Positions 1-8,799 of a DNA stretch of 64,000 nt are shown piece after piece. Below the pieces are notes generated by a model. The model was not told the origin of the DNA, did no database searches, and worked only from the letters and a program-made list of their open reading frames with translations. This stretch comes from Paenibacillus methanolicus. GTDB lineage: Bacteria > Bacillota > Bacilli > Paenibacillales > Paenibacillaceae. Location of the stretch: assembly GCF_008124765.1 (NCBI RefSeq), contig NZ_VNHS01000002.1, positions 558,001 through 622,000 on the forward strand, in the 5' to 3' direction. The position numbers and the translations under genes are program-made. Each line of letters opens with the position of its first letter. The stretch's first letter is position 1.

Positions 1-1544
1 TTCTGCGCCGTACCGGTTTTGCCCGCCACCCGATAGCCAGGAATATAGGCGTTCTTGCCGGTACCGTCGGAGACGACCTGTTCCAAATACTCGCTGACCT
101 TCTTCGAAGCTTCTTTGGAGATGACCTGGCGGATCACTTTCGGCTCTTTGACGACCGTCTTGTTCGTCGCCGGATCTTCGATTTCCTTCACGATATGAGG
201 CTCGAGCAGACGCCCGCCGTTAGCCGCCGCCGCGATCGCGGCCACCTGCTGTATCGGGCTGACGGCGACGTTCTGTCCGAACGTTACGGTCGCCACGTCG
301 CGCGGGATGTTGCGGTCGATGGAGACGTCCCCTTTAATCTCGCCCGGCAGCTCGATGCCGGTCTTGACGCCGAAGCCGAAGTCCTGGATATACTGCAGCA
401 GTTTGTCGGTCTTCAGCATCTCATAGCCAAGCTTGACGAACGCAACGTTGGAGGACTTCTTCAAGCCTTCCAAATAGGAAATTTCGCCCCAGCCTCCGCG
501 CTTAATATCGTTAATAATTTTACCGCTGACCTTGATCGAACCTGACATGTATTCGGCGTTCGGATTGAAGTAACCTTCCTCTACCGCGCCGGACAGCGTG
601 ACGATCTTGAACGTCGATCCCGGCTCGTATTGGGACTGCACGATAGGGTTGAAAAAGCCGGCCTGCGACGACTTCCAATATTCGTTCGGGTTGTAGCTCG
701 GCAAATTCGCCATGCCCAAAATTTCCATCGTCTGCGGATCGGCCGCGATGGCCGATATGCTGTGCGGCTGGTATTTGTCGTATACTTCTTGGATCGCTTC
801 CTCCACATAATGCTGAATGTCGGCATCGATCGTCAGCTTCACGTTGCTGCCGTCCTTCGACGGTACGAACTCGACGGTGCCGTCCTCGAGAATGATGCCG
901 TTGCCGTCACGCTCGTATTTGATCTTGCCTTCCGTGCCGCTTAATTCTTTGTTCAAATATGACTCGATGCCGCCAACCGCCTTGCCGTCCTTGTTGATAT
1001 AGCCGAGCACGTGCGCGGCCGACGTGTCTTTCGGATAATAGCGCTTCGTCTCCGGCAGCAAATAAATGCCGACGTCGTTCGCTTTCGGCTTCATTTTCTT
1101 CAGCTCTTCGGTCAAGGCTACGACCCGATCATGGGTGGCCTTGTCGATCTTGAACCCTTCCGGCCGAACCTCGCGCTGGGTAAAATATTCGCCGTCTTCC
1201 TTCTTGGCCGCAATAATCTCGCGCAGCTCCGATTCCGGCTTGCCCAGAATCAAATGGAGCTTGCTGACCACGAAATCCTCGGTGCCAAGCTTATGTATGA
1301 CCTCCGGGTTGACCGCCACGATATAAGCGGCCGAATCCATGGCCAATACGGTGCCGTCGCGGTCGGTGATCGTGCCGCGCACCGCCTTGAGCGTCTGCGA
1401 GCTCGACCATACTTGGCGCGCCTTGTCGGACCAGAAGTCGGCTTCGACCACTTGCACCCAGTAGATCTTCGAGAACAGGACAGCAAAAAGGAGGGTAATT
1501 ACCCCTCCGACCAATAACGTCCGTAATTTGATTCGCTTTGTCAT
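1..1544 (-). CDS. pbpB: Penicillin-binding protein 2B/FtsI-type transpeptidase (3' end outside window)
   Basis: Class B penicillin-binding protein that crosslinks septal peptidoglycan during division. The 514 visible residues start at an ATG (1544-1542) and show a short cytoplasmic tail, one membrane segment (about residues 10-30), an N-terminal dimerisation domain beginning near RGTITDRDG, then the transpeptidase domain. All three active-site motifs are visible: S-T-F-K with the acylated Ser at 310, S-S-N at 364-366 and K-T-G at 509-511. The window ends just after KTGTAQ, so presence of C-terminal PASTA domains cannot be judged. It follows ftsL, 8 nt after its stop. spoVD is the close paralogue normally next in line; position directly after ftsL favours pbpB. 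Confidence 0.9.
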   Translation of the reverse strand, partial: MTKRIKLRTLLVGGVITLLFAVLFSKIYWVQVVEADFWSDKARQVWSSSQTLKAVRGTITDRDGTVLAMDSAAYIVAVNPEVIHKLGTEDFVVSKLHLILGKPESELREIIAAKKEDGEYFTQREVRPEGFKIDKATHDRVVALTEELKKMKPKANDVGIYLLPETKRYYPKDTSAAHVLGYINKDGKAVGGIESYLNKELSGTEGKIKYERDGNGIILEDGTVEFVPSKDGSNVKLTIDADIQHYVEEAIQEVYDKYQPHSISAIAADPQTMEILGMANLPSYNPNEYWKSSQAGFFNPIVQSQYEPGSTFKIVTLSGAVEEGYFNPNAEYMSGSIKVSGKIINDIKRGGWGEISYLEGLKKSSNVAFVKLGYEMLKTDKLLQYIQDFGFGVKTGIELPGEIKGDVSIDRNIPRDVATVTFGQNVAVSPIQQVAAIAAAANGGRLLEPHIVKEIEDPATNKTVVKEPKVIRQVISKEASKKVSEYLEQVVSDGTGKNAYIPGYRVAGKTGTAQ

Positions 1545-1552
1545 AAGCTCAC

Positions 1553-1942
1553 CTATTCTTTCGTTCCGGCTGCCGAGTTGTCCACGATAATGTCATTGCC
1601 GGGCGATGGAATCATGCCTTGCTCCTTGGCCTTCTGGGCGATTCTCTCCGGACTGCTCTCGGTCTCGACGACTTTGCGCAGCTCGCCGATTTCCACTTCG
1701 AGCTTGCCAAGCGCCCTCGTCGCTTCCTTAGCCTTGTAGTTCATCGCATAGATTTGATTATACCGGTAATTAATAAAAGCTAGCGTAGAGAAGACAAGCA
1801 CGATCGTCATGAGGATGATCAGCTTGTCCCGCGTTGGCAACGGCTTGCGCTTCGTGACTTTCGTCTTCTTCTCCCGGTAAGACGGCAGCTGCTCCGGTTT
1901 GCGTTTGGGCTGAAGCGCCAGGTTGCCATTCGTATAAGCCAA
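1553..1942 (-). CDS. ftsL: Cell division protein FtsL
   Basis: Small bitopic divisome protein that works with DivIC/FtsB to activate the septal synthase. The 129 residues have a basic N-terminus (about 1-40), one membrane segment (about 41-60, LIILMTIVLVFSTLAFI) and an extracytoplasmic helix of heptad character (about 65-110) ending in an acidic tail. The start is a TTG at 1942-1940, with AGGAGGGG seven bases upstream; no ATG in frame is near a Shine-Dalgarno site. Sequence identity of FtsL is always low, so the call leans on topology, length and position between rsmH and pbpB. Confidence 0.87.
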   Translation of the reverse strand: MAYTNGNLALQPKRKPEQLPSYREKKTKVTKRKPLPTRDKLIILMTIVLVFSTLAFINYRYNQIYAMNYKAKEATRALGKLEVEIGELRKVVETESSPERIAQKAKEQGMIPSPGNDIIVDNSAAGTKE

Positions 1943-2005
1943 TTCGTGTCCCCTCCTAAATTAAGCTTTAATGGTTGATTCATAGTATGGTTAAAATAAG
2001 ATTCG

Positions 2006-2938
2006 TTATAGTTTCTCGGCAACGCGAAGCTTTGCGGAACGAGAGCGCGGGTTCAACTCCAATTCCTCCTCGCTAGGCGAAATCGGTTTGCGGTTGACCA
2101 GCTTCAATTGGCCGGTCCCGCCGCAGACGCACATCGGAAAATCCGGCGGACACGTACAGCGTTCGACATACTTGGCGAACAGCTGCTTGCAAATCCGGTC
2201 CTCCAGCGAGTGAAACGTAATGACCGATGCGCGGCCGCCCGAATTGAGCACGCGCACCGTCTGTTCCAGCGCCGTCTCCTCCGCGCCGAGCTCGTCGTTC
2301 ACCGCGATGCGCAGCGCCTGGAACGTGCGCTTGGCCGGATGCGGTCCCGTTCTTCTCGCCGCGGCCGGAATGCCGGACTTAATGAGCTCGACCAGCTCGC
2401 CGGTCGTCTCGATCGGCTTCTCCGCCCGGGCGTTCACGATTTTGCGCGCGATCTGGCGGGCGAACTTCTCTTCGCCGTAATCGGCGATGATCCGCGAAAT
2501 CTCCCGCTCCTCCCATTCGTTCACGATCATCTCGGCGGTCAGCATCCCATGCTGATCCATCCGCATGTCGAGAGGCGCGTCATGGTTGTAGCTGAATCCC
2601 CGATCTGCTTCATCCAGCTGCGGGCTGGAGACGCCCAGATCGAACAATACGCCGTCGACGCCGTCGATGCCGAGCTTCCCTAGTTCCTCTTCCAAGTACC
2701 GGAAGTTCCTTCGCACGAGCGTTACCCGGTCCATATAGGGCGCGAGCCTTACGCGCGCGTTATCATGCGCCCAATCATCTTGGTCGAACGCGATCAATCG
2801 CCCTTGCGGACCTAGACGCGACGCAATCAATTCGCTATGTCCCGCCCCTCCGAGCGTGCAATCGACGTAAATGCCGTCCTGCTTAATGGCGAGGCCATCG
2901 ACCGCCTCTTCCTTGAGCACCGTTATATGTTGAAACAA
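2006..2938 (-). CDS. rsmH: 16S rRNA (cytosine1402-N4)-methyltransferase RsmH
   Basis: SAM-dependent enzyme (MraW) that adds the N4 methyl group to C1402 of 16S rRNA. The 310 residues cover the full family length. The SAM-binding motif [10 protein letters not shown] lies near residue 26, the [13 protein letters not shown] opening is typical, and the C-terminal half carries [19 protein letters not shown] and the ITFHSLEDR motif. Start is TTG at 2938-2936 with GGGAGG eight bases upstream. It sits between mraZ and ftsL as in almost all Firmicutes and is probably in the MraZ-controlled operon. Confidence 0.97.
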   Translation of the reverse strand: MFQHITVLKEEAVDGLAIKQDGIYVDCTLGGAGHSELIASRLGPQGRLIAFDQDDWAHDNARVRLAPYMDRVTLVRRNFRYLEEELGKLGIDGVDGVLFDLGVSSPQLDEADRGFSYNHDAPLDMRMDQHGMLTAEMIVNEWEEREISRIIADYGEEKFARQIARKIVNARAEKPIETTGELVELIKSGIPAAARRTGPHPAKRTFQALRIAVNDELGAEETALEQTVRVLNSGGRASVITFHSLEDRICKQLFAKYVERCTCPPDFPMCVCGGTGQLKLVNRKPISPSEEELELNPRSRSAKLRVAEKL

Positions 2939-2998
2939 GCTGCAGCCCTCCCGGCTCTAAGGATCGGCCTGCCGATCCGGTCACCCGGCGGCCGCCTC

Positions 2999-3436
2999 CT
3001 AAAAATTAAAATCGAAATCGACCAGCTTCTCGGCGATTTCGTTGAACGTCTCTTCCGACTGTTGGAAGTAGCCTTCCCAAATCGGCTTGCTCCACACTTC
3101 CACCCGATTCGATACGCCCAGCACGACGCACTCCTTGTCCAGCTTGGCGTATTCGCATAATATGTTCGGTAAATTTACCCTTCCCTGTTTGTCCAGCTCG
3201 CATTCCGTCGCCCCCGAAAAGAAGAAGCGCGAGAACGCGCGGGCATCGGATTTCATGAGCGGCAGCGACTTCAGCTTCTGCTCCAGCAATCCCCACTCGC
3301 TCATCGGATAAACGAACAAACAGTTGTCCAAACCTCGGGTGACGACGAAACGTTCCCCGAGCCCTTCGCGGAATTTGGCGGGAATGATGAGTCGGCCCTT
3401 ATCGTCGATGCTGTGCTGATACTCCCCCATAAACAT
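2999..3436 (-). CDS. mraZ: Transcriptional regulator MraZ
   Basis: DNA-binding protein with two SpoVT/AbrB-like halves that represses its own division/cell-wall operon. The 145 residues begin [19 protein letters not shown], almost the same as the Bacillus protein, and contain the second repeat motif [19 protein letters not shown]. The start is fixed at ATG 3436-3434 by homology; the longer open frame upstream (to 3511) would read through the operator repeats and is not used. AAGGAG lies 12 bases upstream, inside the repeat array. First gene of the dcw operon here; rsmH follows after 60 bases. Confidence 0.97.
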   Translation of the reverse strand: MFMGEYQHSIDDKGRLIIPAKFREGLGERFVVTRGLDNCLFVYPMSEWGLLEQKLKSLPLMKSDARAFSRFFFSGATECELDKQGRVNLPNILCEYAKLDKECVVLGVSNRVEVWSKPIWEGYFQQSEETFNEIAEKLVDFDFNF

Positions 3437-3446
3437 GCGGCCGCTC

Positions 3447-3492
3447 CACTCCTTCCCCCAAAGCCTCCACTTGCCACCACTTTTCACCACTT
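3447..3492 (-). promoter_or_regulatory. Probable MraZ operator: 10-bp-period direct repeats
   Basis: Read on the minus strand, AAGTGG occurs three times at exact 10-bp spacing (3492-3487, 3482-3477, 3472-3467). It is followed in the same phase by the degenerate TTTGGG (3462-3457) and a last GTGG (3449-3446) just upstream of the mraZ start. MraZ is known to bind short G-rich direct repeats with 10-bp period upstream of its own gene. The array overlaps the mraZ Shine-Dalgarno site, fitting autorepression. The assignment is by pattern and position. Confidence 0.75.
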
Positions 3493-3592
3493 GGTTTGTT
3501 CTATTCGCCACCCCTTTAGCAATTCCTGCTTGTAAGAAATCATTTTAAAAATATTTTATGTACTTAAACGTGTAAAAACTTTGTTACGGTTT

Positions 3593-3619
3593 TGAAACCT
3601 TTTGGACGCTTCTTTCGTG
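3593..3619 (+). promoter_or_regulatory. ECF-sigma-type promoter upstream of the sigma-like ORF
   Basis: TGAAAC at 3593-3598 is followed after 17 bases by CGTG at 3616-3619. This is the layout of SigW-class ECF promoters (TGAAAC, 16-17 bases, CGTA). It lies about 45 bases upstream of the ATG at 3663 and points to the plus strand. No good SigA -35/-10 pair was seen in the same interval. Confidence 0.5.
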
Positions 3620-3662
3620 TAAGCTAGAACCTGACGCTAGAAAAGGAGAAGAGAGAACCAGG

Positions 3663-3977
3663 ATGAACAACGTAATGATCGGCGCCTCCGGCGGGGAATT
3701 CTCCGCGCCGAACGAAGAGGCTGCCTGCAAACGAATCGAGCTGCTCCGTCCGGTCGAGCAGCTGTGCTACGAAATCGCCCATTATTTGCTCGGCAACGAG
3801 ACGGCCGCCGCGGCGGCCAGCGAAGAAGCGCTGCTCGCGCTGTACCGGCAGCCCCGATTCGTTCGGACGAGCGAAGAAGAGAGAAGACGCATGGCCCGCG
3901 AGGAAGCGATCCGCTGCTCGCTGGCGCTGTCCTGCTGCCTCCAACATAAAGAGCCGGTATCGCCCACCCTCGTATGA
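3663..3977 (+). CDS. Small protein resembling ECF sigma region 2, function unknown
   Basis: A 104-residue protein with a good ribosome site (AAAAGGAGAAG, 3641-3651) and its own terminator, so very probably a real gene. The middle part (about 30-85), with QLCYEIAHYLLGNE and SEEALLALYRQPRF, follows the pattern of sigma-70 region 2.1-2.2 of ECF factors (QLCYRMLGN.. QEAFIRAY). There is no region 4 or other DNA-binding helix, and the basic region 2.4 is weak. It lies divergent from mraZ. By inference it may be a degenerate or partial sigma factor, or a protein that mimics the core-binding part; chance resemblance of two helices is possible. Confidence 0.65.
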   Translation: MNNVMIGASGGEFSAPNEEAACKRIELLRPVEQLCYEIAHYLLGNETAAAAASEEALLALYRQPRFVRTSEEERRRMAREEAIRCSLALSCCLQHKEPVSPTLV

Positions 3978-4004
3978 AGGCGCGATCCGGCTCTTGTTAT
4001 TTTT
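3951..4004 (+). terminator. Intrinsic terminator overlapping the end of the sigma-like ORF
   Basis: GAGCCGGTATCGC (3951-3963) pairs with GCGATCCGGCTC (3982-3993), with one bulge, followed by TTGTTATTTTT. The TGA stop of the ORF (3975-3977) lies in the loop, so coding sequence and terminator overlap. Confidence 0.8.
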
Positions 4005-4015
4005 GCCGCGTTTAC

Positions 4016-5119
4016 TTAGTCGTCCAATCTATCTCGGTCTAGCTCGGCTGCTGATTGCGAAGACTCCGCGGGATCGTCCTGCAAAGCTGCCGAAGCAGGA
4101 ATCCCTTCCTCGCGCGGTTGCTGCTTGGCGTGGCGTCTCTTTCTCCGATAGACCACATAAGCCGGAACGGCAATGACCGCCAATACGACGGCAACCGGCA
4201 GCAGCGCTGTCAAGGCGATGACGATCACCTGCGCGGCTTCCGCGAGAAACGACAAACTGCCGCTCCATGCGCCGCTAATTTTGGCCCCGAAACTCTTTTC
4301 TTCCGTTTGCGCCTGGATCGGCACGGCCGACTTCTGATAGATGCGCAGTTCGATCGTGGAATACGCGACGTTTTGATCCAAATACCGCATCCGCCCTTTA
4401 ATCCGTTCGATCTCCGTTTGCACCTCGCCGAGCTCCTTCGAGAATTGAAGCAGCGCCGTCGCGGATTCGGCCTTCTCCATGAACGCCAGCAATCTCGCTT
4501 CGACGACGCCTCTAGCCTTCAGCCGCGATTCCAGATCGACGTATTCCTCCGTCACGTCCGTGCCCTGCATGCTCTTCTCGAACGCGAGATGCGGCAGCTT
4601 CTCCATCCCGGCCAAGAATGACATGAAGCCGTTCGCCGGCACTTTGATCGTATAAGTACCGCCAAGTTCAGTGGACGTCTGCTGATCGGTAAATTGCAAA
4701 ATGTAGCCGCCCGAGGCCGTAATCGCGCCGCTGACCGAACGCTGGGTCGCCGCGTAATCCTCGACTTCCATGGAGACGCTGCCTCTGTAAACGATTTTCC
4801 GATTGAAGCCATCCGGGTCGGCGATCGCGCCGAGCGGCGATCCCGTCTGACCATCAGTGCCATCAGCTTTGCTAGCGGATGAACCAGCGCTTGCCGGCGC
4901 ACCTTCCGACGCAGCCGCCTGATCCGCGCCTCCATCCGAATCGGCAGCCCTTTCCAATGCAACGCTTTCCTCGGAATACATCAGCGAGTTTGCGGCCTTC
5001 TGATTCGTGCCGCCTCCGCTATCCGAGTTGTCCGCGCTGCTGCACCCGCTCGCCAATGCCAAGAGCATCAAGAGCAAACCCGCGCAACTCATTGCCGTAA
5101 GCCACTTTCTTTGCCGCAT
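4016..5119 (-). CDS. DUF4349 domain lipoprotein
   Basis: Predicted secreted lipoprotein of unknown function, 367 residues. The start chosen is ATG 5119-5117 (MRQRKWLTAM), giving a normal lipoprotein signal peptide with lipobox LASGC near residue 24-25; longer in-frame starts would bury it. A low-complexity Ser/Ala/Asp/Gly linker follows (about 25-95), then the DUF4349 domain (about 100-265) including IVYRGSVSMEVEDY, a coiled-coil stretch (LQFSKELGEVQTEIERIKGR) and VAYSTIELRIYQ. A C-terminal membrane helix (about 305-330) and a basic/acidic tail end the protein. DUF4349 proteins are envelope proteins with no proven role. It stands alone downstream of ahcY. Confidence 0.9.
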   Translation of the reverse strand: MRQRKWLTAMSCAGLLLMLLALASGCSSADNSDSGGGTNQKAANSLMYSEESVALERAADSDGGADQAAASEGAPASAGSSASKADGTDGQTGSPLGAIADPDGFNRKIVYRGSVSMEVEDYAATQRSVSGAITASGGYILQFTDQQTSTELGGTYTIKVPANGFMSFLAGMEKLPHLAFEKSMQGTDVTEEYVDLESRLKARGVVEARLLAFMEKAESATALLQFSKELGEVQTEIERIKGRMRYLDQNVAYSTIELRIYQKSAVPIQAQTEEKSFGAKISGAWSGSLSFLAEAAQVIVIALTALLPVAVVLAVIAVPAYVVYRRKRRHAKQQPREEGIPASAALQDDPAESSQSAAELDRDRLDD

Positions 5120-5211
5120 CCGATAAGCACCCCTTATTTTTCTAATGGCCATCAACATCATAGACGCCAGCGACTGGGAAATGTTACAATTCGAGCGAAA
5201 AAGATGCAAAT

Positions 5212-5270
5212 AAAAAAGCTGCCTGCAAGCAGCATGTTCCCTCGTTGGGAACACACCGCCCGCAGGCAGC
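5212..5270 (-). terminator. Two-tier terminator after ahcY
   Basis: On the minus strand GCTGCCTGC (5270-5262) pairs with GCAGGCAGC (5226-5218), followed by six T. A second perfect stem, GTTCCC/GGGAAC, is nested in the loop, making an unusually long stacked hairpin. Confidence 0.9.
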
Positions 5271-5293
5271 CTTGCATGGAACAAGCCGGCGTT

Positions 5294-6550
5294 TTATGTC
5301 CAGCTCTCCTGGTATTTCTTCTGTTCGTCCGTCAGCGTATCGATCGAAATGCCCAGCGATTCGAGCTTGTACCGGGCGACTTGATCATCCAGTTCGTACG
5401 GCACGTTGATGACTTTGGCGCCGATCGATTGATAATTGTCGTTCACGTACTTGAGCGACAGCGCTTGAAGCGCGAACGTCGTATCCATGATTTCCGCCGG
5501 GTGTCCGTCGCCCGCGGCCAGATTGACCAGGCGGCCTTCCGCCAGCAGATAGATGCTCCGTCCGTCCTCCAGACGATATTCTTCGATGTTCTTGCGCACC
5601 GTGCGCTTCTCCACCGCGCGCGCCGCCAGCTCCGGCTTGTTGCACTCGACGTCAAAATGACCGGCGTTGCATAGGATCGCGCCGCTGCGCATCACGTCGT
5701 AATGCTCGCCGCGAATGACATCCTTCACGCCGGTGACCGTAATGAACAGCTCGCCGACTTTGGCCGCTTCCATCATCGGCAGCACGGTGAACCCGTCCAT
5801 ATGCGCTTCGACCGCTTTGATCGCGTCCACCTCGGTGACGATGACGTTCGCCCCGAGACCTCTGGCGCGCATCGCCACGCCTTTGCCGCACCAGCCGTAG
5901 CCGACGACGACGACGTTTTTGCCCGCGATGATCAGGTTGGTCGTGCGCATAATGCCGTCGAACGCGGATTGGCCCGTGCCGTAACGGTTGTCGAATAAAT
6001 ATTTGCAGTAGGCGTCATTAACCGCCACCATAGGGAGCTTGAGCGTGCCTTCCTTCTCCAGCGCCTTCAACCGCGTAATGCCGGTCGTCGTCTCCTCCGC
6101 GCCGCCGCGGATTTGAGGCAGCAGGTCTTGACGCTCCCCATGGAGAATCGTCGCGAAATCGCCGCCGTCATCGATGATGAGATCGGGTTTCGATTCGAGC
6201 GCCCGCACGATGAGCGACTTGAACTCCTCGGGGTCCGGGTTGTACTTCGCGAAGACGGTAATCCCGTCCTCCACCAGAGCCGCGCAGACATCGTCCTGGG
6301 TCGACAGCGGGTTGCTGCCCGTAATCGTCACTTCCGCGCCGCCCGCTTGCACGACTTTGGCCAAATAAGCCGTCTTGGCCTCCAAGTGCAGGCAGATCGA
6401 GACTTTCAGCCCTTTGAACGGCTGCTCCTTCTCGAACTGCGCGCGGATCCGGTTCAACACCGGCATGTGGGCCGACGCCCAATCGATTTTCAGATGCCCT
6501 TCGTGCGCTAACGCCATATTGGCGACAATGCTGTTGTCTCTTGCACTCAC
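5294..6550 (-). CDS. ahcY: Adenosylhomocysteinase
   Basis: Hydrolyses S-adenosylhomocysteine to adenosine and homocysteine, removing the product inhibitor of methyltransferases. The 418 residues match the family length. Visible motifs are HLEAKTAYLA near the N-terminus, DDGGDFATILHGE, the NAD-binding VVVVGYGWCGKGVAMRARG, and the C-terminal MDTTFALQALSLKY. Start is GTG 6550-6548, with AGGAGG nine bases upstream; an ATG overlapping the Shine-Dalgarno site is rejected. It is 41 bases downstream of bshC and probably cotranscribed. Many Firmicutes use the Pfs/LuxS route instead, so an AhcY route is a notable choice. Confidence 0.97.
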   Translation of the reverse strand: MSARDNSIVANMALAHEGHLKIDWASAHMPVLNRIRAQFEKEQPFKGLKVSICLHLEAKTAYLAKVVQAGGAEVTITGSNPLSTQDDVCAALVEDGITVFAKYNPDPEEFKSLIVRALESKPDLIIDDGGDFATILHGERQDLLPQIRGGAEETTTGITRLKALEKEGTLKLPMVAVNDAYCKYLFDNRYGTGQSAFDGIMRTTNLIIAGKNVVVVGYGWCGKGVAMRARGLGANVIVTEVDAIKAVEAHMDGFTVLPMMEAAKVGELFITVTGVKDVIRGEHYDVMRSGAILCNAGHFDVECNKPELAARAVEKRTVRKNIEEYRLEDGRSIYLLAEGRLVNLAAGDGHPAEIMDTTFALQALSLKYVNDNYQSIGAKVINVPYELDDQVARYKLESLGISIDTLTDEQKKYQESWT

Positions 6551-6591
6551 GATTCCATTCCTCCTCATTATATATGCCGATGTGACTTCGA

Positions 6592-8235
6592 TCAGAGATA
6601 GACGAGACGGTGTCTGCCGTCCGGTTCGAACGGCGCTTCGAGCAGCCGCTTGATCCAATCGACTCCGTATTGATTGTACAATTGCATCGCGTTCAGCACG
6701 CGTTCTTGCGGCTTGCCGCCCGGCCAGAGCGAATGCGCGACGCGGTCCATCTGCCGCAGGGCGGCATCGAACCGTCTTTCATGCGCATCCTTCGCCCGCT
6801 GCTCCAAATACGCGATCTCCCGCAAAATGCGCTCACGGTTCGTATCGCCTAACCGGCCAAGCCCAGGCTCCAAGGACGAGACAAGCTCGATTAACGGCGC
6901 ATACAGCTCTTCGAATTGCGCTCTGGTCTTGCCGAACTTCTCGCCGATCGCCCACTCTTCCCGCTCGTCCAGCCAAGCCTGCCGTTTCGCGGCATACCGT
7001 TCGATGACTTCGTTAAAACCAAGGCTGTATTTGTCCATCTGCTTCGGGAGGTGAGGTTCGACAAGCGTGAAGGACATCCGCGGCACGATGATCGGCATCT
7101 CCATGCCAAGCAGCCGGAACGACTCGGACGTCTGCGCCCAATACGCGATCTCGCCTTGCCCGAGCACCGTCGCCAGCACGGGCAGGACGTAATCTTGCAT
7201 GAGCGGACGCGTCAGCACGTTGTTGCTTAGCCTCTCCGGCGCTTGTTCCGCTATACCGATCAGCTCGTCAGCAGTCAAGCGCACCGTGCCGCGCCGATTC
7301 GCAAACTCGCCTTCACGCCGGTAGAGCAGCGTTCTCTCTTGGCCGCCGTCTGCCGGATTCCCGTGAAACAGAAATAAATTCGCGCAGCCTTCCGCCGATT
7401 CCGCCTGTACCTTGTAGCCCAGCGACCTTATCGCCGCGCCTGCTTGACGATACGCGCCTTCGAGTTCTCCGCCCCGTTCGATCAGCGTTCGGAACATGTC
7501 CGATTCCAGCTTTCGAAGCGCCGGGTCGTCGGCATCCAACAGGACGAGCCCATGCTCGCCGAACAGATGCGTCAGCACGTGCGCGAACCAGTCCGTCAAC
7601 GTCGCCGATCCGTCCGCGGTTGCTTGCAGCATGGCAAGCATCGGCTGCTTGTTCGGCGTGTCGGGCAACACGGCTGCAAGCTCTTGCAGCGCAGCCTTCA
7701 TCTCCGCTGCCGTAAGTTTCGTCCGGCTGACGGACGTCTTCGCGCCGCCCGGATGGGCGATCGCGATTTTGCGAGGCGCATCCGCTTGTATGTATGCATG
7801 ATTGGCTTCTTCCCAATCGTGGTCTTCTCCGGCGATCCAGAATACCGGCACGACCGGTTGGCCGACTCGCGCTTCGGCATGTTTGGCTGCTTGAATGATC
7901 GTGACGGCCTTATGAATGACGAGCAGCGGGCCAGTCCATAGGCCAGCCTGCTGGCCGCCGACAATGACCGATGCCCCTTGCGCAATCGACTCGATACTCT
8001 GCGCAACGGTTCCTTCGCTTCCGAACCGCCGATTGTAGTCCAAGAGCACGCGCGCCAGCGACTCGGCGGGGACGCGACTGTCCCGTTGCTCGCGCAAGTA
8101 TGCGCTGCGCGCTTGCCAAACCCCTTCATCCGAAGGATGTCCGCCGAACAAACCCGCGATACGGGAGTCGGATTGCAGGCAATAAGCCTCCGCCAGCGGT
8201 TGATTCGAAGGCAGAGGGAATGATTCGAGTTCCAT
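6592..8235 (-). CDS. bshC: Bacillithiol biosynthesis cysteine-adding enzyme BshC
   Basis: Last enzyme of bacillithiol synthesis, joining cysteine to glucosaminyl-malate. The 547 residues cover the normal length. Visible family motifs are VGGQQAGLWTGPLLVIHKA (about 90-110), FWIAGEDHDWEE (about 135-147) and a long C-terminal coiled coil. Start ATG 8235-8233 is chosen; AGAAGG lies 12 bases upstream. A TTG four codons earlier would abut the Shine-Dalgarno site and is less likely. bshC is next to mraZ in Bacillus; here ahcY and a lipoprotein gene have come between. Confidence 0.96.
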   Translation of the reverse strand: MELESFPLPSNQPLAEAYCLQSDSRIAGLFGGHPSDEGVWQARSAYLREQRDSRVPAESLARVLLDYNRRFGSEGTVAQSIESIAQGASVIVGGQQAGLWTGPLLVIHKAVTIIQAAKHAEARVGQPVVPVFWIAGEDHDWEEANHAYIQADAPRKIAIAHPGGAKTSVSRTKLTAAEMKAALQELAAVLPDTPNKQPMLAMLQATADGSATLTDWFAHVLTHLFGEHGLVLLDADDPALRKLESDMFRTLIERGGELEGAYRQAGAAIRSLGYKVQAESAEGCANLFLFHGNPADGGQERTLLYRREGEFANRRGTVRLTADELIGIAEQAPERLSNNVLTRPLMQDYVLPVLATVLGQGEIAYWAQTSESFRLLGMEMPIIVPRMSFTLVEPHLPKQMDKYSLGFNEVIERYAAKRQAWLDEREEWAIGEKFGKTRAQFEELYAPLIELVSSLEPGLGRLGDTNRERILREIAYLEQRAKDAHERRFDAALRQMDRVAHSLWPGGKPQERVLNAMQLYNQYGVDWIKRLLEAPFEPDGRHRLVYL

Positions 8236-8306
8236 ATATAATGTCAACCTTCTTTCAGATCGCCTTAGCCATTTTTCTCATTTTACACGGCAACAACCGG
8301 AGCGTC

Positions 8307-8348
8307 AAAACGACAAGCAATCGGTCCCGCCAAGAGAACCGATTGTCG
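8307..8348 (-). terminator. Probable terminator after the DUF3397 gene
   Basis: On the minus strand CAATCGGT pairs with ACCGATTG over a loop of about 12 bases, followed by CTTGTCGTTTTG. The T-run is short and interrupted, so strength is uncertain. Confidence 0.55.
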
Positions 8349-8374
8349 CGCTTCGATATATGAGTCCATAGCGG

Positions 8375-8770
8375 CTAGATCGCGAATACGCTTTTGCCGA
8401 TGCCGATGCACATAAGCAGGACATAGAATACGCCCATCACGAAGAAACCGAGGCGCCAGATCGCGCGCGCGATTCGCTTGACGTCGACCGCGCCGCGCTT
8501 GCGATATTGCACGTTGCCCAGCAGTCCTCCGCCTAGCAGAAGCACGAGCAAAATGCCGTATAATCCGAAGCTGCTTCTGAAAATCACGTTGAACAGCACG
8601 GCCACGCAGCCGATCAGGAGTATCGTGGTGACATCCATCGCGGTTCGAAAAGCCCGATTGCGGTCGCCCGTGAAGGCGCCGAACCCGAAATAAACGAGCA
8701 AAAACGGGACGATCGGCACGACCGCCAATACCGCATAGACATGTTTGATGCTCTCCCAAATCCACTGCAC
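8375..8770 (-). CDS. DUF3397 family membrane protein
   Basis: A 131-residue integral membrane protein with four predicted helices (about 10-30, 45-62, 70-85, 105-128) and short basic loops (QYRKRGAVDVKRIARA). Length, topology and position between the panE-type gene and bshC match DUF3397 proteins of Bacillales, whose function is unknown. There are no catalytic motifs. It lies 29 bases downstream of panE and is probably cotranscribed with it. Confidence 0.75.
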   Translation of the reverse strand: MQWIWESIKHVYAVLAVVPIVPFLLVYFGFGAFTGDRNRAFRTAMDVTTILLIGCVAVLFNVIFRSSFGLYGILLVLLLGGGLLGNVQYRKRGAVDVKRIARAIWRLGFFVMGVFYVLLMCIGIGKSVFAI

Positions 8771-8799
8771 GACAGACTGCCCCTCTCGCGGATGGTCAT

